This document shows, piece after piece, positions 28,651 to 43,540 of a stretch of 64,000 nt of DNA. The stretch comes from Hymenopus coronatus. Lineage: Eukaryota; Arthropoda; Insecta; Mantodea; Hymenopodidae. Location of the stretch: assembly GCA_030762935.1 (NCBI GenBank), contig CM060883.1, positions 94,175,501-94,239,500 on the forward strand, in the 5' to 3' direction. The notes beneath the pieces were generated by a model. That model searched no databases. It was not told the DNA's origin and saw nothing but the letters and a program-made list of their open reading frames with translations. Numbering within the stretch: position 1 is the first letter of the stretch; each line of letters begins with the position of its first letter. A program made the position numbers and the translations under genes.

Positions 28651-31600
28651 ACACTGTGCATAAGAATTATATGTAAGTGGTCATGAAAGTGCCACTGTGC
28701 CTAAGAATTATATCTAAGTGGTCATGAAACTGCCATTGTGCATAAGAATTATATCTAAGAGGTTATGAAATTAACACTGTGCATAAGAATTATATCTAAA
28801 CGGTGATGGAAGACTGCCACTGTACATAAGAATTATATGTAAGTGGTCATGAAACTGACACTGTAGCTTAGAGTTATATGTAAGTGGTCATGAAACTGCC
28901 ACTGTGCATAAGAATTATATCTAAGTGGTCATGGAAGACTGACCCAGTAGATAAGAATTGTATCTAAGTGGTCATGGAAGACTGACACTGTGGATGACAA
29001 TTATATCCACGTGGTCATGGCAGACTGACACTATGGATAAGATTTATATCTAAGTGGTCATGGAACTGCCACTGTGGATAAGAATTATATCTAAGTGGTC
29101 ATGGAACTGCCACTGTGGATAAGAATTATATCTAAGTGGTCATGAAACTGACACTGAGCATAAGAATTATATGTAAGTGGTCATGGAACTGACACTGTGG
29201 ATAAGTTTTATATGTAAGTGGTCATGGAATTGACACTGTGCATTATTATTATATCTAAGTGGTCATGGAGAACTGACACTGTGCATAAGAATTATATGCT
29301 AGTGGTAATGGAAGTATGACACTGTGGAAAAGAATTATATCTAAGTTTTAATAGAAGACTCACACTGTAATAAGAATTATCTCTAAGTGGTCATGAAACT
29401 GCCACTGTGGATAAGAATTATATCAAAGTGGTCATGCAACTGCCACTGTGGATAATTATTATATCTAAGTGGTCATGGGACTGCCACTGTACATAAGATT
29501 TATATCCAAATGGTCATGAAATTGACACTGTACATAAGAATTATATCTAAGTGGTCGTGAAACTGACACTGTGCATAAGAATTATATGTAAGTGGACATG
29601 AAACTAACACTGTGCATAAGAATTATATCTAAGTGGTCACGAACCTGCCACTGTGCTTAATAATAATATGTAAGTGGCCATGAAACTGACACTGTGCATA
29701 AGATTTATATCTAAGTGATCATGAAACTGCCACTGTTCATAAGAATTATATCTAAGTGGTCATGAAACTGACACTGTGGATAAGAATTATATCTAAGTGG
29801 TCATGGAACTGCCACTGTACATAAGAAATATATCTAGGTGGTCATGAAAGTGACTCTGTGCATAAGAATTATATGTAAGTGGTCATGGAAGGGTGCCACG
29901 TTACACAAGAATTATATCCAAGTTGTCAAGAAGGACTGACACTGTGGATAAGAATTATATCTAAGTGGTCATGAAAATGACACTGTGCATAAGAGTTATA
30001 TCTAAGTGGTCATGGAAGACTGCCACTGTACATAAAAATTATATGTAAGTGGTCATGAAACTGACACTGTGGATAAGAATTATATCTAATTGGTCATGGA
30101 AAACTGACACTGTGCATAAGAATTATATGTATGTGGTCATGAAACTGACAGTGTGGATAAGAATTATAAATAAGTGGTCATGAAACTGCCCCTATGCATA
30201 AGAATTATATGTAAGCGGTCATGAAACTGACACTGTGGTAAAGAATTATATCTAAGTGGTCATGAAACTTACACTGTGGATAAGAATTATCTGCGTGTTG
30301 TCAAAAAACTGGCATTGTGTATAAGCATTATATATAAGTGGTAATGAAACTGACACTGTGGATAAGCATTGTATCTAAGTGGTCATGGAACTAACACTGT
30401 ACAGAAGAATTATATGTAAGTAGTCAAGGAACTGGCACTGTACATAAGAATTAAATGTAAGTGGTCATGAAACTGACACTGTGCATAAGAATTATATCTA
30501 AGTGGTCATGAAACTGCCACTGTGCATAAGAATTATATCCAAGTAGTAACGAAACTGACACTGTGGATAGGAATTTTATCTAAGTGGCCATGAAACTGTA
30601 ACTGTGGATAAGAATTATATCTAAGTGGTCCTGAAATTGATACTGTACATAAAATTATATCTAAGTGGTCATGAAACTAACACTGTACATAAGAATTATA
30701 TCTAAGTGGTCATGAAACTGCCTCCGTGAATAAGAATTATATCTAAGTGGTCAGGAAACTGCCATTGTACATAAGATTTATATCCAAGTTGTTATGAAAC
30801 TGACACTGTATATAGTAATTATATCTAAGTGGTCGTGAAACTGAGACTGTGTATAAGAATTATATGTAAGTGGTCATGAAACTAACACTGTGCATAAGAA
30901 TTATATCTAAGTGGTCATGAAACTGCCACTGTGCATAACAATTATATGTAAGTGGCCATGAAGCTGACACTGTGCATAAGATTTATATCTAAATGATCAT
31001 GAAACTGCCACTATTCATAAGAATTATATCTAAGCGGTCATAAAACTGACACTGTGGATAAGAATTATATCTAAGTGGTCATGGAACTGCCACTGTGGAT
31101 AAGAATAATATCCAAGGAGTCATGAAACTGACTATGTGGATAGGAATTTTATCTATGTGGTCATGAAACTGACACTGTACATAAGAATTATATCTAAGTG
31201 GTCATGAAACTGACACTGTACATAAGAATTATATCTAAGTGGTCTTGAAACTTACACTGTATATAAGAATTATATCTAAGTGGTCATGAAACTGACACTG
31301 TGGATAAGAATTATATATAAGTGGTCTTGAAACTGCCACTGTACATAAGAAATATATCTAGGTGGTCATGAAAGTGACTATGTGTATAAGAATTATATCC
31401 TAGTGGTCATGGAAGGGTGCCACTTTACACAAAAATTATATCCAATTTGTCATGGAGGACTGACACTGTGGATAAGAATTATATCTAAGTGGTAATGAAA
31501 CTGATACTGTGCATAAGAATTATATCTAAGTGGTCATGGTAGACTGTCACTGTACATAAAAATTATATGTAAGTGGTCATGAAACTGACACTGTGGATAA

Positions 31601-33672
31601 GAATTATATCTAATTCGTCATGGAAAACTGACACTGTGCATAAGAATTATATGTAAAAGTTCATGAAACTGACACTGTGGATAAGAATTATAAACAAGTG
31701 GTCATGAAACTGCCTCTGTGCATAACAATTATATGTAAGTGGTCATGATACTGACACTGTGGTAAAGAATTATATCTAAGTGGTCTAGAAACTGACACTG
31801 TGGATAAGAATTATATGTGTGTGGTCAAAAAACTTACATTGTGTATAAGCATTATATGTAAGTGCTAATGATACTGACACTGTGGATAAGCATAGTATCT
31901 AAGTGGTCATGGAACTAACACTGTGGATAAGAATTATATCTAAGTGGTCATGGAAATGGCACTGTACATAAGAATAATATGTAAGTGGTCATGAAACTGA
32001 TACTGTGCATAAGAATTATATCTAAGTGGTCAAGAAACAGACACTGTGCATAAGAATTATATATAAGTGGTAATGAAACTGCCATTGTGCATAAGAATTA
32101 TATGTAAATGGCCATGAAACTGACACTGTGCATATGATTTATATCTAAGTGATCATGAAACTGCTACTGTTCATAAGAATTATATGTAAGTGGTCATGAA
32201 ACTGACACTGTACGTAAGAATTATGTCTAAGTGGTCATGAAACTGCCACTGTTCATAAGAGTTATACCTATGTGGTCATGAAATTACCACTGCGGAAAAG
32301 AATTGTATCTAAGTGGTCATGGAACTGCCACTGTGGATAAGAATTATATCCAAATAGTCATGAAACTGACACTGTGGATAGGAATTTTATCTAAGTGGTC
32401 ATGAAACTGTAACTGTGGATAAGAATTATATCTAAGTGGTCGTGAAACTGCCAATGTGGATAAACATTGTATCTAAGTGGTCATGAAACTAACACTGTAC
32501 ATAAGAATTATATCTACGTGGTCATGAAACTGCCACTGTGGATAAAAATGATATCTAAATGGTCATGAAACTGATACTGTGCATAAGATATATATATCTA
32601 AGTTGTAAAGAAACATACACTGTACATAAGAATTATATCTAAGTGGTCATGAAACTGCCACTGTACATAAGAATTATATATAACTGGCCATGAAACTGAC
32701 ACTGCGCATAAGAATTATATCTAAGTGGTTATGAAACTTCCACTGTGCATACGAATTATATCTAAGTGGTCATGAAACTGACACTGTACATAAGAATTAT
32801 ATCTAAGTGGTGATGAGACTGCCACTGTGCATAAGAATTATATCTAAGTGGTCATGAAACTGCCACTGTGGGTAAGAATTATATCTAAGTGGTCATGGAA
32901 ATGCCTCTGTAGATAAGAATTATATCCAAGTGGTCATGAAACTGTAACTGCAGATAAGAATTATATCTAAGTGGTCATGAAACTGATAAGGTACATAAGA
33001 ATTATATCTAAGTGGTCATGAAACTGACACTGTATTTAAGAATTGTATCTAAGTGATCATGATACTGACACTGTACATAAGAATTATATCTAAGTGGTCA
33101 TGAAACTGACACTGTAGATAAGAATTATAAATAAGTGGTCATGAAACTGACACTGTACATAAGAATTATATCTAAGTGGTCATGAAACTGACACTGTACA
33201 TAAGAATTATATCTAAGTGGTCATTAAACTGAAACAGTACATAAGAATTATATCTAAGTGGTCATGGAACTGCCACTGTACATAATAGTTATATCTAAGT
33301 GGTCATTAAAATGCCACTGTGGATAAGAATTATATCTAAGTGGTCATGAAACTGACAATATGCATAAGAATTATAATTTAAGTGGTCATAGAAGAGTGCC
33401 ACTGTACACAAGAATTATATCCAAGTGGTCATGAAGAACTGACACTGTGGATAAGAATTATATGTAAGTGGTCATCAAACTGACACTGTGCATAAGAACT
33501 ATATCTAAGTGGTCATGGAAGACTATCACTGTACATAGGAATTATATATATGTGGTCATGAAACTGACACTGTGGATAAGAATTATATCTAAGTGGTCAT
33601 GGAAGACTGACACTGTTCATTTGAATAATATGTAAGTGGTCATGAAACTGACACTGTGCATAAGAATTATAT
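28651..33672 (+). repeat. 5.0-kb HOR, second tandem copy
   Basis: It is a direct tandem repeat of the previous block. Private differences include CTCCGTGAATAAG near 30,721 (ACCGTGGATAAG in the first copy) and TAGCTTAGAG near 28,862 (TAGATTAGAG). Correspondence ends at about 33,672, where the order goes to a TTATGAAACTTCC monomer instead of repeating the GTGCCTAAG start. The high similarity points to recent duplication, or to an assembly duplication that needs read support. Confidence 0.9.
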
Positions 33673-36600
33673 CTAAGTGGTTATGAAACTTCCACTGTGC
33701 ATACGAATTATATCTAAGTGGTCATGAAACTGACACTGTACATAAGAATTATATCTAAGTGGTAATGAAACTGCCACTGTGCATAAGAACTATATCTAAG
33801 TGGTCATGAAACTGCTACTGTGGGTAAAATTTATATCTAAGTGGTAATGGAAATGCGTCTGTAGATAAGAATTATATCCAAGTGGTCATGAAACTGTAAC
33901 TGCAGATAAGAATTATATCTAAGTGGTCATGAAACTGATAAGGTACATAAGAATTATATCTAAGTGGTCATGAAACTGACACTGTACTTAAGAATTGTAT
34001 CTAAGTGATTATGATACTGACACTGTACTTAAGAATTATATCTAAGTGGGCATGAAACTGACACTGTAGATAAGAATTATAAATAAGTGGTCATGAAACT
34101 GACACTGTACATAAGAATTACATCTAAGTGGTCATGAAACTGACACTGTACATAAGAATTATATCTAAGTGGTCATTAAACTGACACAGTACATAAGAAT
34201 TATATCTAAGTGGTCATGGAACTGCCACTGTACATAATAGTTATATCTAAGTGGTCATTAAAATGCCACTGTGGATAAGAATTATATCTAAGTGGTCATG
34301 AAACTGCCACTGTACATAAGAATTATATCTAAGTGGTCATGAAATTGACACTATGCATAAGAATTATAATTTAAGTGGTCATAGAAGAGTGCCACTGTAC
34401 ACAAGAATTATATCCAAGTGGTCATGGAGGACTGACACTGTGGATAAGAATTATATGTAAGTGGTCATCAAACTGACACTGTGCATAAGAATTATATCTA
34501 AGTGGTCATGGAAGACTATCACTGCACATAGGAATTATATATAAATGGTCATGAAACTGACACTGTGGATAAGTATTATATCTAAGTGGTCATGAAGACT
34601 GACACTGTGCATAAGAATAATATGTAAGTGGTCATGAAACTGACACTGTGAATAAGAATTATATGTAAGTGGTCATGAAACTGCCACTGTGCATAAGAAT
34701 TATATCTAAGAGGTTATGAAACTGACACTGTGCATAAGAATTATATCTAAACGGTCATGGTAGACTGCCACTGTACATAAGAATTATATGTAAGTGGTCA
34801 TGAAACTGACACTGTGGATAAGAATTATATCTAAGTAGTCATGGAAGACTTACACTGTGCATAAGAATAATATGTAAGTGGTCATGAAACTGACACTGTA
34901 GATAAGATTAAATGTGAGTGGTCATGAAACTGCCACTGTACATAGGAATTATATCTAAGTGGTCATGGAAGACTGACCCTGGAGATAAGAATTATATCTA
35001 AGTGGTCATGGAAGACTGACACTGTGGATGACAATTATATCCACGTGGTCATGGCAGACTGACACTGTGGATAAGATTAATATCGAAGTGGTCATGAAAC
35101 TGAAAATGTACATAAGAATTATATCTAAGTGGTCATGAAACTGTCACTATACATAAGAATTGTATCTAAGTGGTCATAAAACTTACACTGTACATAGGAA
35201 TTATATCTAAGTGGTCAGGGAAGACTGACCCTGGAGATAAGAATTATATCTAAGTGGTCTTGGAAGACTGACACTGTGGATGACAATTTTATCCACGTGG
35301 TCATGGCAGACTGACACTGTGGATAAGATTTATATCTAAGTGGTCATGAAACTGACAATGTACATAAGAATTATATCTAAGTGGTCATGAAACTGTCACT
35401 GTACATAAGAATTGTATCCAAGTGGTCATGAAACTTACACTGTACATAAGAATTATATCTAAGTGGTCATGAAACTGACACTATACATAAGAATTATATC
35501 TAAGTTGTCATGAATGTGACACTGTACATAAGAATTATATCTAAGTGGTCATGAAACTGTCACTGTACATAACAATTATATCTAAGTGGTCATAAACCTG
35601 ACACTGTACATAAGAATTATATTTAAGTGGTCATGAAACTGACACTGTACATAAGAATTATATCTAAGTGGTTATGAACCTGACACTGTACATAAGAATT
35701 ATAAATAAGTGTTCATGAAACTGACATTGTACATAAGATTTATATCTAAGTGGTCATGGAAGACAACCACTGTACATAAGAATAATATGTAAGTGGTCAT
35801 GAAACTGACACTGTGGATAAGAATTATATCTAAGTGGTCATGGAAGACTGACACTGTGTATAAGAATAATATGTAGGTGGTCATGAAACTGACACTGTGG
35901 ATAAGAATTATATGTAAGTGGTCATGAAACTGCCACTGTGCCTAAGAATTATATCTAAGTGGTCATGAAACTGCCATTGTGCATAAGAATTATATCTAAG
36001 AGGTTATGAAATTAACACTGTGCATAAGAGTTATATCTAAACGGTCATGGAAGACTGCCACTGTACATAAGAATTATATGTAAGTGGTCATGAAACTGAC
36101 ACTGTAGATAAGAGTTATATGTAAGTGGTCATGAAACTGCCACTGTGCATAAGAATTATATCTAAGTGGTCATGGAAGACTGACCCAGTAGATAAGAATT
36201 GTATCTAAGTGGTCATGGAAGACTGACACTGTGGATGACAATTATATCCACGTGGTCATGGCAGACTGACACTGTGGATAAGATTTATATCTAAGTGGTC
36301 ATGGAACTGCCACTGTGGATAAGAATTATATCTAAGTGGTCATGAAACTGCACTGTGGATAAGAATTATATCTAAGTGGTCATGAAACTGACACTGTGCA
36401 TAAGAATTATATGTAAGTGGTCATGGAACTGACACTGTGGATAAGTTTTATATGTAAGTGGTCATGGAATTGACACTGTGCATAAGTATTATATCTAAGT
36501 GGTCATGGAGAACTGACACTGTGCATAAGAATTATATGGTAGTGGTAATGGAAGTATGACACTGTGGAAAAAAATTATATCTAAGTTTTAATAGAAGACT

Positions 36601-36850
36601 CACACTGTAATAAGAATTATCTCTAAGTGGTCATGCAACTGCCACTGTGGATAATTATTATATCTAAGTGGTCATGGGACTGCCACTGTGGATAAGAATT
36701 ATATCTAAGTCGTCATGCAACTGCCACTGTGGATAAGAATTATATCTAAGTGGTCATGCAACTGCCACTGTGGATAAGAATTATATCTAAGTGGTCATAC
36801 AACTCCCACTGTGGATAATTATTATATCCAAGTGGTCAGGAAACTGCCAC
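33673..36850 (+). repeat. Satellite block shared with 47.7-48.9 and 58.0-59.9 kb
   Basis: 33,661-34,860 corresponds to 47,721-48,940 (spacing 14,060 bp at the start) and to the equivalent parts of the next two 4.5 kb copies. From about 34,870 it continues as the sequence found at 58,020-59,900, spacing about 23,151 bp. This block therefore preserves the order that would have existed before the 4.5 kb unit was multiplied. It contains the supercycle landmark at about 35,699-35,884. Confidence 0.8.
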
Positions 36851-38870
36851 TGTACATAAGATTTATATCCAAATGATCATGAAATTGACACTGTACATAA
36901 GAATTATATCTAAGTGGTCGTGAAACTGACACTGTGCATAAGAATTATATGTAAGTGGTCATGAAACTAACACTGTGCATAAGAATTATATCTAAGTGGT
37001 CACGAACCTGCCACTGTGCTTAATAATTATATGTAAGTGGCCATGAAACTGACACTGTGCATAAGATTTATATCTAAGTGATCATGAAACTGCCACTGTT
37101 CATAAGAATTATATCTAAGTGGTCATGAAACTGACACTGTGGATAAGAATTATATCTAAGTGGTCATGAAACTGCCACTGTACATAAGAAATATATCTAG
37201 GTGGTCATGAAAGTGACTCTGTGAATAAGAATTATATGTAAGTGGTCATGGAAGGGTGCCACGTTACACAAGAATTATATCCAAGTTGTCAAGAAGGACT
37301 GACACTGTGGATAAGAATTATATCTAAGTGGTCATGAAAATGACACTGTGCATAAGAGTTATATCAAGTGGTCATGGAAGACTGCCACTGTACATAAAAA
37401 TTATATGTAAGTGGTCATGAAACTGACACTGTGGATAAGAATTATATCTAATTGGTCATGGAAAACTGACACTGTGCATAAGAATTATATGTATGTGGTC
37501 ATGAAACTGACACTGTGGATAAGAATTATAAATAAGTGGTCATGAAACTGCCCCTATGCATAAGAATTATATGTAAGTAGTCATGAAACTGACACTGTGT
37601 TAAAGAATTATATCTAAGTGGTCATGAAACTTACACTGTGGATAAGAATTATATGCGTGTGGTCAAAAAACTGGCATTGTGTATAAGCATTATATATAAG
37701 TGGTAATGAAACTGACACTGTGGATAAGCATTGTATCTAAGTGGTCATGGAACTAACACTGTACAGAAGAATTATATGTAAGTAGTCAAGGAACTGGCAC
37801 TGTACATAAGAATTAAATGTAAGTGGTCATGAAACTGACACTGTGCATAAGAATTATATCTAAGTGGTCATGAAACTGACACTGTGCATAAGAATTATAT
37901 CTAAGTGGTCATGAAACTGCCACTGTGCATAAGAATTATTTTTAAGTGGAAATGAAACTGACACTGTGCATTAGATTTATATCTAAGTGATCATGAAACT
38001 GCCACTGTTCATAAGAATTATATCTAAGTAGTCATTAATCTGACACTGTACGTAAGAATTATGTCTAAGTGGTCATGAAACTGCCACTGTGCATAAGAAT
38101 TATATCCAAGTAGTAATGAAACTGACACTGTGGATAGGAATTTTATCTAAGTGGCCATGAAACTGTAACTGTGGATAAGAATTATATCTAAGTGGTCATG
38201 AAACTGATACTGTACATAAAATTATATCTAAGTGGTCATGAAACTAACACTGTACATAAGAATTATATCTAAGTGTTCGTGAAACTGACACTGTACGTAA
38301 GAATTATATCTAAGTGGTCATGAAACTGACACTGTACATAAGAATTATATGTATGTGGTCATGGAACTGACACTGCGGTTAAGAATTATATCTAAAGGTC
38401 ATGTAGGACTGACACTACGCATAAGAATTATATCCAAGTGGTCATGGAATACTGACACTCTGCATAAGAATTATATGTAAGTGGTCATGAAACTGACACT
38501 GTGGACAAGAATTATATATAAGTGGTCATGGAAGACTGACACTGTGGATAAGAATTATATCCAAGTGGTCATGGAAGACTGACACTGTGGATAAAAATTA
38601 TATCTAAGTGGACATGGAAGACTGACACTGTGGCTAAGAATTATATCTAATTGGTCATAGAAGACTGACACTGTACATAAGAATTATATCTAAGTGGTCA
38701 TGAAACTGCCACTGTGGATAAGAACTACATCTAAGTGGACATGGAACTGCCACTGTCAATAAGAATTATACTTAAGTGGTCATGGAACTGCCACTGTGGA
38801 TAAGAATTATATCTAAGTGGTCATGGAATTACCACTGTGGATAAGAATTATATCTAAGTGGTCATGGAAC
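36851..38870 (+). repeat. ~2 kb block shared with 18.02-20.04 kb
   Basis: It is nearly co-linear with 18,020-20,043. Its first 1.5 kb recurs again at about 42,020-43,540, spacing 5,166-5,167 bp at the GTCACGAACC landmark (36,999). Both relationships are head-to-tail. Small differences include a monomer shortened to TATATCAAGTGG near 37,361, shared with 42,527 but not with 18.5 kb. That places 36.9 and 42.0 kb as the closer pair. Confidence 0.8.
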
Positions 38871-41800
38871 TGCCACTGTGGATAAGAATTATATCCAAGG
38901 AGTCATGAAACTGACTATGTGTATAGGAATTTTATCTAAGTGGTCATGAAACTGACACTGTACATAAGAATTATATCTAAGTGGTCATGAAACTGACACT
39001 GTACATAAGAATTATATCTAAGTGGTCTTGAAACTTACACTGTATATAAGAATTATATCTAAGTGGTCATGAAACTGACACTGTGGATAAGAATTATATC
39101 TAAGTGGTCATGAAACTGCCACTGTACATAAGAAATATATCTAGGTGTTCATGAAAGTGACTATGTGCATAAGAACTATATCTAAGTGGTCATGGAAGGG
39201 TGCCACGTTACACAAGAATTATATCCAATTTGTCATGGAGGACTGACACTGTGGATAAGAATTATATCTAAGTGGTCATGAAACTGACACTGTGGATAAG
39301 AATTATATCTAATTCGTCATGGAAAACTGACACTGTGCATAAGAATTATATGTAAAAGTTCATGAAACTGACACTGTGGATAAGAATTATAAACAAGTGG
39401 TCATGAAACTGCCTCTGTGCATAACAATTATTTGTAAGTGGTCATGATACTGACACTGTGGTAAAGAATTATATCTAAGTGGTCTAGAAACTGACACTGT
39501 GGATAAGAATTATATGTGTGTGGTCAAAAAACTTACATTGTGTATAAGCATTATATGTAAGTGCTAATGATACTGACACTGTGGATAAGCATAGTATCTA
39601 AGTGGTCATGGAACTAACACTGTACATAAGAATTATACGTAAGTAGTCATGGAAATGGCACTGTACATAAGAATAATATGTAAGTGGTCATGAAACTGAT
39701 ACTGTGCATAAGAATTATATATAAGTGGTAATGAAACTGCCACTGTGCATAAGAATTATATGTAAATGGCCATGAAACTGACACTGTGCATATGATTTAT
39801 ATCTAAGTGATCATGAAACTGCTACTGTTCATAAGAATTATATCTAAGTGGTCATGAAACTGACACTGTACGTAAGAATTATGTCTAAGTGGTCATGAAA
39901 ATTCCACTGTTCATAAGAGTTATACCTATGTGGTCATGAAATTGCCACTGCGGAAAAGAATTGTATCTAAGTGGTCATGGAACTGCCACTGTGGATAAGA
40001 ATTATATCCAAATAGTCATGAAACTGACACTGTGGATAGGAATTTTATCTAAGTGGTCATGAAACTGTAACTGTGGATAAGAATTATATCTAAGTGGTCG
40101 TGAAACTGCCAATGTGGAAAAACATTGTATCTAAGTGGTCATGAAACTAACACTGTACATAAGAATTATATCTACGTGGTCATGAAACTGCCACTGTGGA
40201 TAAAAATTTAATTTAATGGTCATGAAACTGATACTGTGCATAAGATATATATATCTAAGTTGTCAAGAAACATACACTGTACATAAGAATTATATCTAAG
40301 TGGTCATGAAACTGCCACTGTACATAAGAATTATATATAACTGGCCATGAAACTGACACTGCGCATAAGAATTAAATCTAAGTGGTTATGAAACTTCCAC
40401 TGTGCATACAAATTATATCTAAGTGGTCATGAAACTGACACTGTACATAAGAATTATATCTAAGTGGTGATGAAACTGCCACTGTGCATGAGAATTATAT
40501 CTAAGTGGTCATGAAACTGCTACTGTGGGTAAGAATTATATCTAAGTGGTCATGGAAATGCCTCTGTAGATAAGAGTTATATCCAAGTGGTCATGAAACT
40601 GTAACTGCAGATAAGAATTATATCTAAGTGGTCTTGAAACTGATAAGGTACCTAAGAATTATATCTAAGTGGTCATGAAACTGACACTGTATTTAAGAAT
40701 TGTATCTAAGTGATCATGATACTGACACTGTACATAAGAATTATATCTAAGTGGTCATGAAACTGACACTGTAGATAAGAATTATAAATAAGTGGTCCTG
40801 AAACTGACACTGTACATAAGAATTACATCTAAGTGGTCATGAAACTGACACTGTACATAAGAATTATATCTAAGTGGTCATTAAACTGAAACAGTACATA
40901 AGAATTATATCTAAGTGGTCATGGAACTGCCACTGTACATAATAGTTATATCTAAGTGGTCATTAAAATGCCACTGTGGATAAGAATTATATCTAAGTGG
41001 TCATGAAACTGCCACTGTACATAAGAATTAATTCTAAGTGGTCATGAAACTGACACTATGCATAAGAATTATAATTTAAGTGGTCATAGAAGAGTGCCAC
41101 TGTACACAAGAATTATATCCAAGTGGTCATGGAGGACTGACACTGTGGATAAGAATTATATGTAAGTGGTCTTCAAACTGACACTGTGCATAAGAATTAT
41201 ATCTAAGTGGTCATGGAAGACTATCACTGCACATAGGAATTATATATAAGTGGTCATGAAACTGACACTGTGGATAAGAATTATATATAAGTGGTCATGA
41301 AGACTAACACTGTGCATAAGAATAATATGTAAGTGGTCATGAAACTGACACTGTGAATAAGAATTATATGTAAGTGGTCATGAAACTGCCACTGTGCATA
41401 AGAATTATATCTAAGAGGTTATGAAACTGACACTGTGCATAAGAATTATATCTAAACGGTCATGGTAGACTGCCACTGTACATAAGAATTATATGTAAGT
41501 GGTCATGAAACTGACACTGTGGATAAGAATTATATATAAGTAGTCATGGAAGACTTACATTGTGCATAAGAATAATATGTAAGTGGTCATGAAACTGACA
41601 CTGTAGATAAGATTAAATGTGAGTGGTCATGAAACTGCCACTGTACATAGGAATTATATCTAAGTGGTCATGGAAGACTGACCCTGGAGATAAGAATTAT
41701 ATCTAAGTGGTCTTGGAAGACTGACACTGTGGATGACAATTTTATCCACGTGGTCATGGCAGACTGACACTGTGGATAAGATTTATATCTAAGTGGTCAT

Positions 41801-41876
41801 GAAACTGACAATTTACATAAGAATTATATCTAAGTGGTCATGAAACTGTCACTGTACATAAGAATTGTATCCAAGT
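38871..41876 (+). repeat. Block related to the 5.0-kb HOR (26.1-28.6 kb order) and 34 kb
   Basis: At about 38,870 the order leaves the 20.0 kb family and enters the ATATCCAAGGAGTCATG, GTGTATAGG and GGTCTTGAAAC series of 26.1 kb. It then follows 26.5-28.5 kb with some monomers missing (for example near 39,280) and passes into 34.3-35.4 kb order. It ends at about 41,876, where 35.4 kb order joins 36.6 kb order. Confidence 0.7.
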
Positions 41877-43540
41877 GGTCATGCAACTGCCACTGTGGAT
41901 AATTATTATATCTAAGTGGTCATGGGACTGCCACTGTGCATAAGAATTATATCTAAGTGGTCATGCAACTACCACTGTGGATAAGAATTATATCCAAGTG
42001 GTCAGGAAACTGCCACTGTACATAAGATTTATATCCAAATGGTCATGAAATTGACACTGTACATAAGAATTATATCTAAGTGGTGGTAAAACTGACACTG
42101 TGCATAAGAATTATATGTAAGTGGTCATGAAACTAACACTGTGCATAAGAATTATATCTAAGTGGTCACGAACCTGCCACTGTGCTTAATAATTATATGT
42201 AAGTGGCCATGAAACTGACACTGTGCATAAGATTTATATCTAAGTGATCATGAAACTGCCACTGTTCATAAGAATTATATCTAAGTGGTCATGAAACTGA
42301 CACTGTGAATAAGAATTATATCTAAGTGGTCATGAAACTGCCACTGTACATAAGAAATATATCTAGGTGGTCATGAAAGTGACTCTGTGAATAAGAATTA
42401 TATGTAAGTGGTCATGGAAGGGTGCCACGTTACACAAGAATTATATCCAAGTTGTCAAGAAGGACTGACACTGTGGATAAGAATTATATCTAAGTGGTCA
42501 TGAAAATGACACTGTGCATAAGAGTTATATCAAGTGGTCATGGAAGACTGCCACTGTACATAAAAATTATATGTAAGTGGTCATGAAACTGACACTGTGG
42601 ATAAGAATTATATCTAATTGGTCATGGAAAACTGACACTGTGCATAAGAATTATATGTATGTGGTCATGAAACTGACACTGTGGATAAGAATTATAAATA
42701 AGTGGTCATGAAACTGCCCCTATGCATAAGAATTATATGTAAGCGGTCATGAAACTGACACTGTGGTAAAGAATTATATCTAAGTGGTCATGAAACTTAC
42801 ACTGTGGATAAGAATTATATGCGTGTGGTCAAAAAACTGGCATTGTGTATAAGCATTATATATAAGTGGTAATGAAACTGACACTGTGGATAAGCATTGT
42901 ATCTAAGTGGTCATGGTACTAACACTGTACAGAAGAATTATATGTAAGTAGTCAAGGAACTGGCACTGTACATAAGAATTAAATGTAAGTGGTCATGAAA
43001 CTGACACTGTGCATAAGAATTATATCTAAGTGGTCATGAAACTGACACTGTGCATAAGAATTATATCTAAGTGGTCATGAAACTGCCACTGTGCATAAGA
43101 ATTATTTTTAAGTGGAAATGAAACTGACACTGTGCATAAGATTTATATCTAAGTGATCATGAAACTGCCACTGTTCATAAGAATTATATCTAAGTAGTCA
43201 TGAATCTGACACTGTACGTAAGAATTATGTCTAAGTGGTCATGAAACTGCCACTGTGCATAAGAATTATATCCAAGTAGTAATGAAACTGACACTGTGGA
43301 TAGGAATTTTATCTAAGTGGCCATCAAACTGTAACTGTGGATAAGAATTATATCTAAGTGGTCATGAAACTGATACTGTACATAAAATTATATCTAAGTG
43401 GTCATGAAACTAACACTGTACATAAGAATTATATCTAAGTGATCGTGAAACTGACACTGTACGTAAGAATTATATCTAAGTCGTCATGAAACTGACACTG
43501 TACATAAGAATTATATGTATGTGGTCATGGAACTGCCACT
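41877..43540 (+). repeat. Repeat of 36.63-38.38 kb after a 1.2-kb deletion junction
   Basis: Immediately left of about 41,876 the sequence matches 35,340-35,420. Immediately right it matches 36,630 onward (GCAACTGCCACTGTGGATAATTATT). Relative to 34-37 kb, about 1.2 kb is missing, including the supercycle landmark. The match to 36.9-38.4 kb then runs on at about 5,166 bp spacing until about 43,540. Confidence 0.75.
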
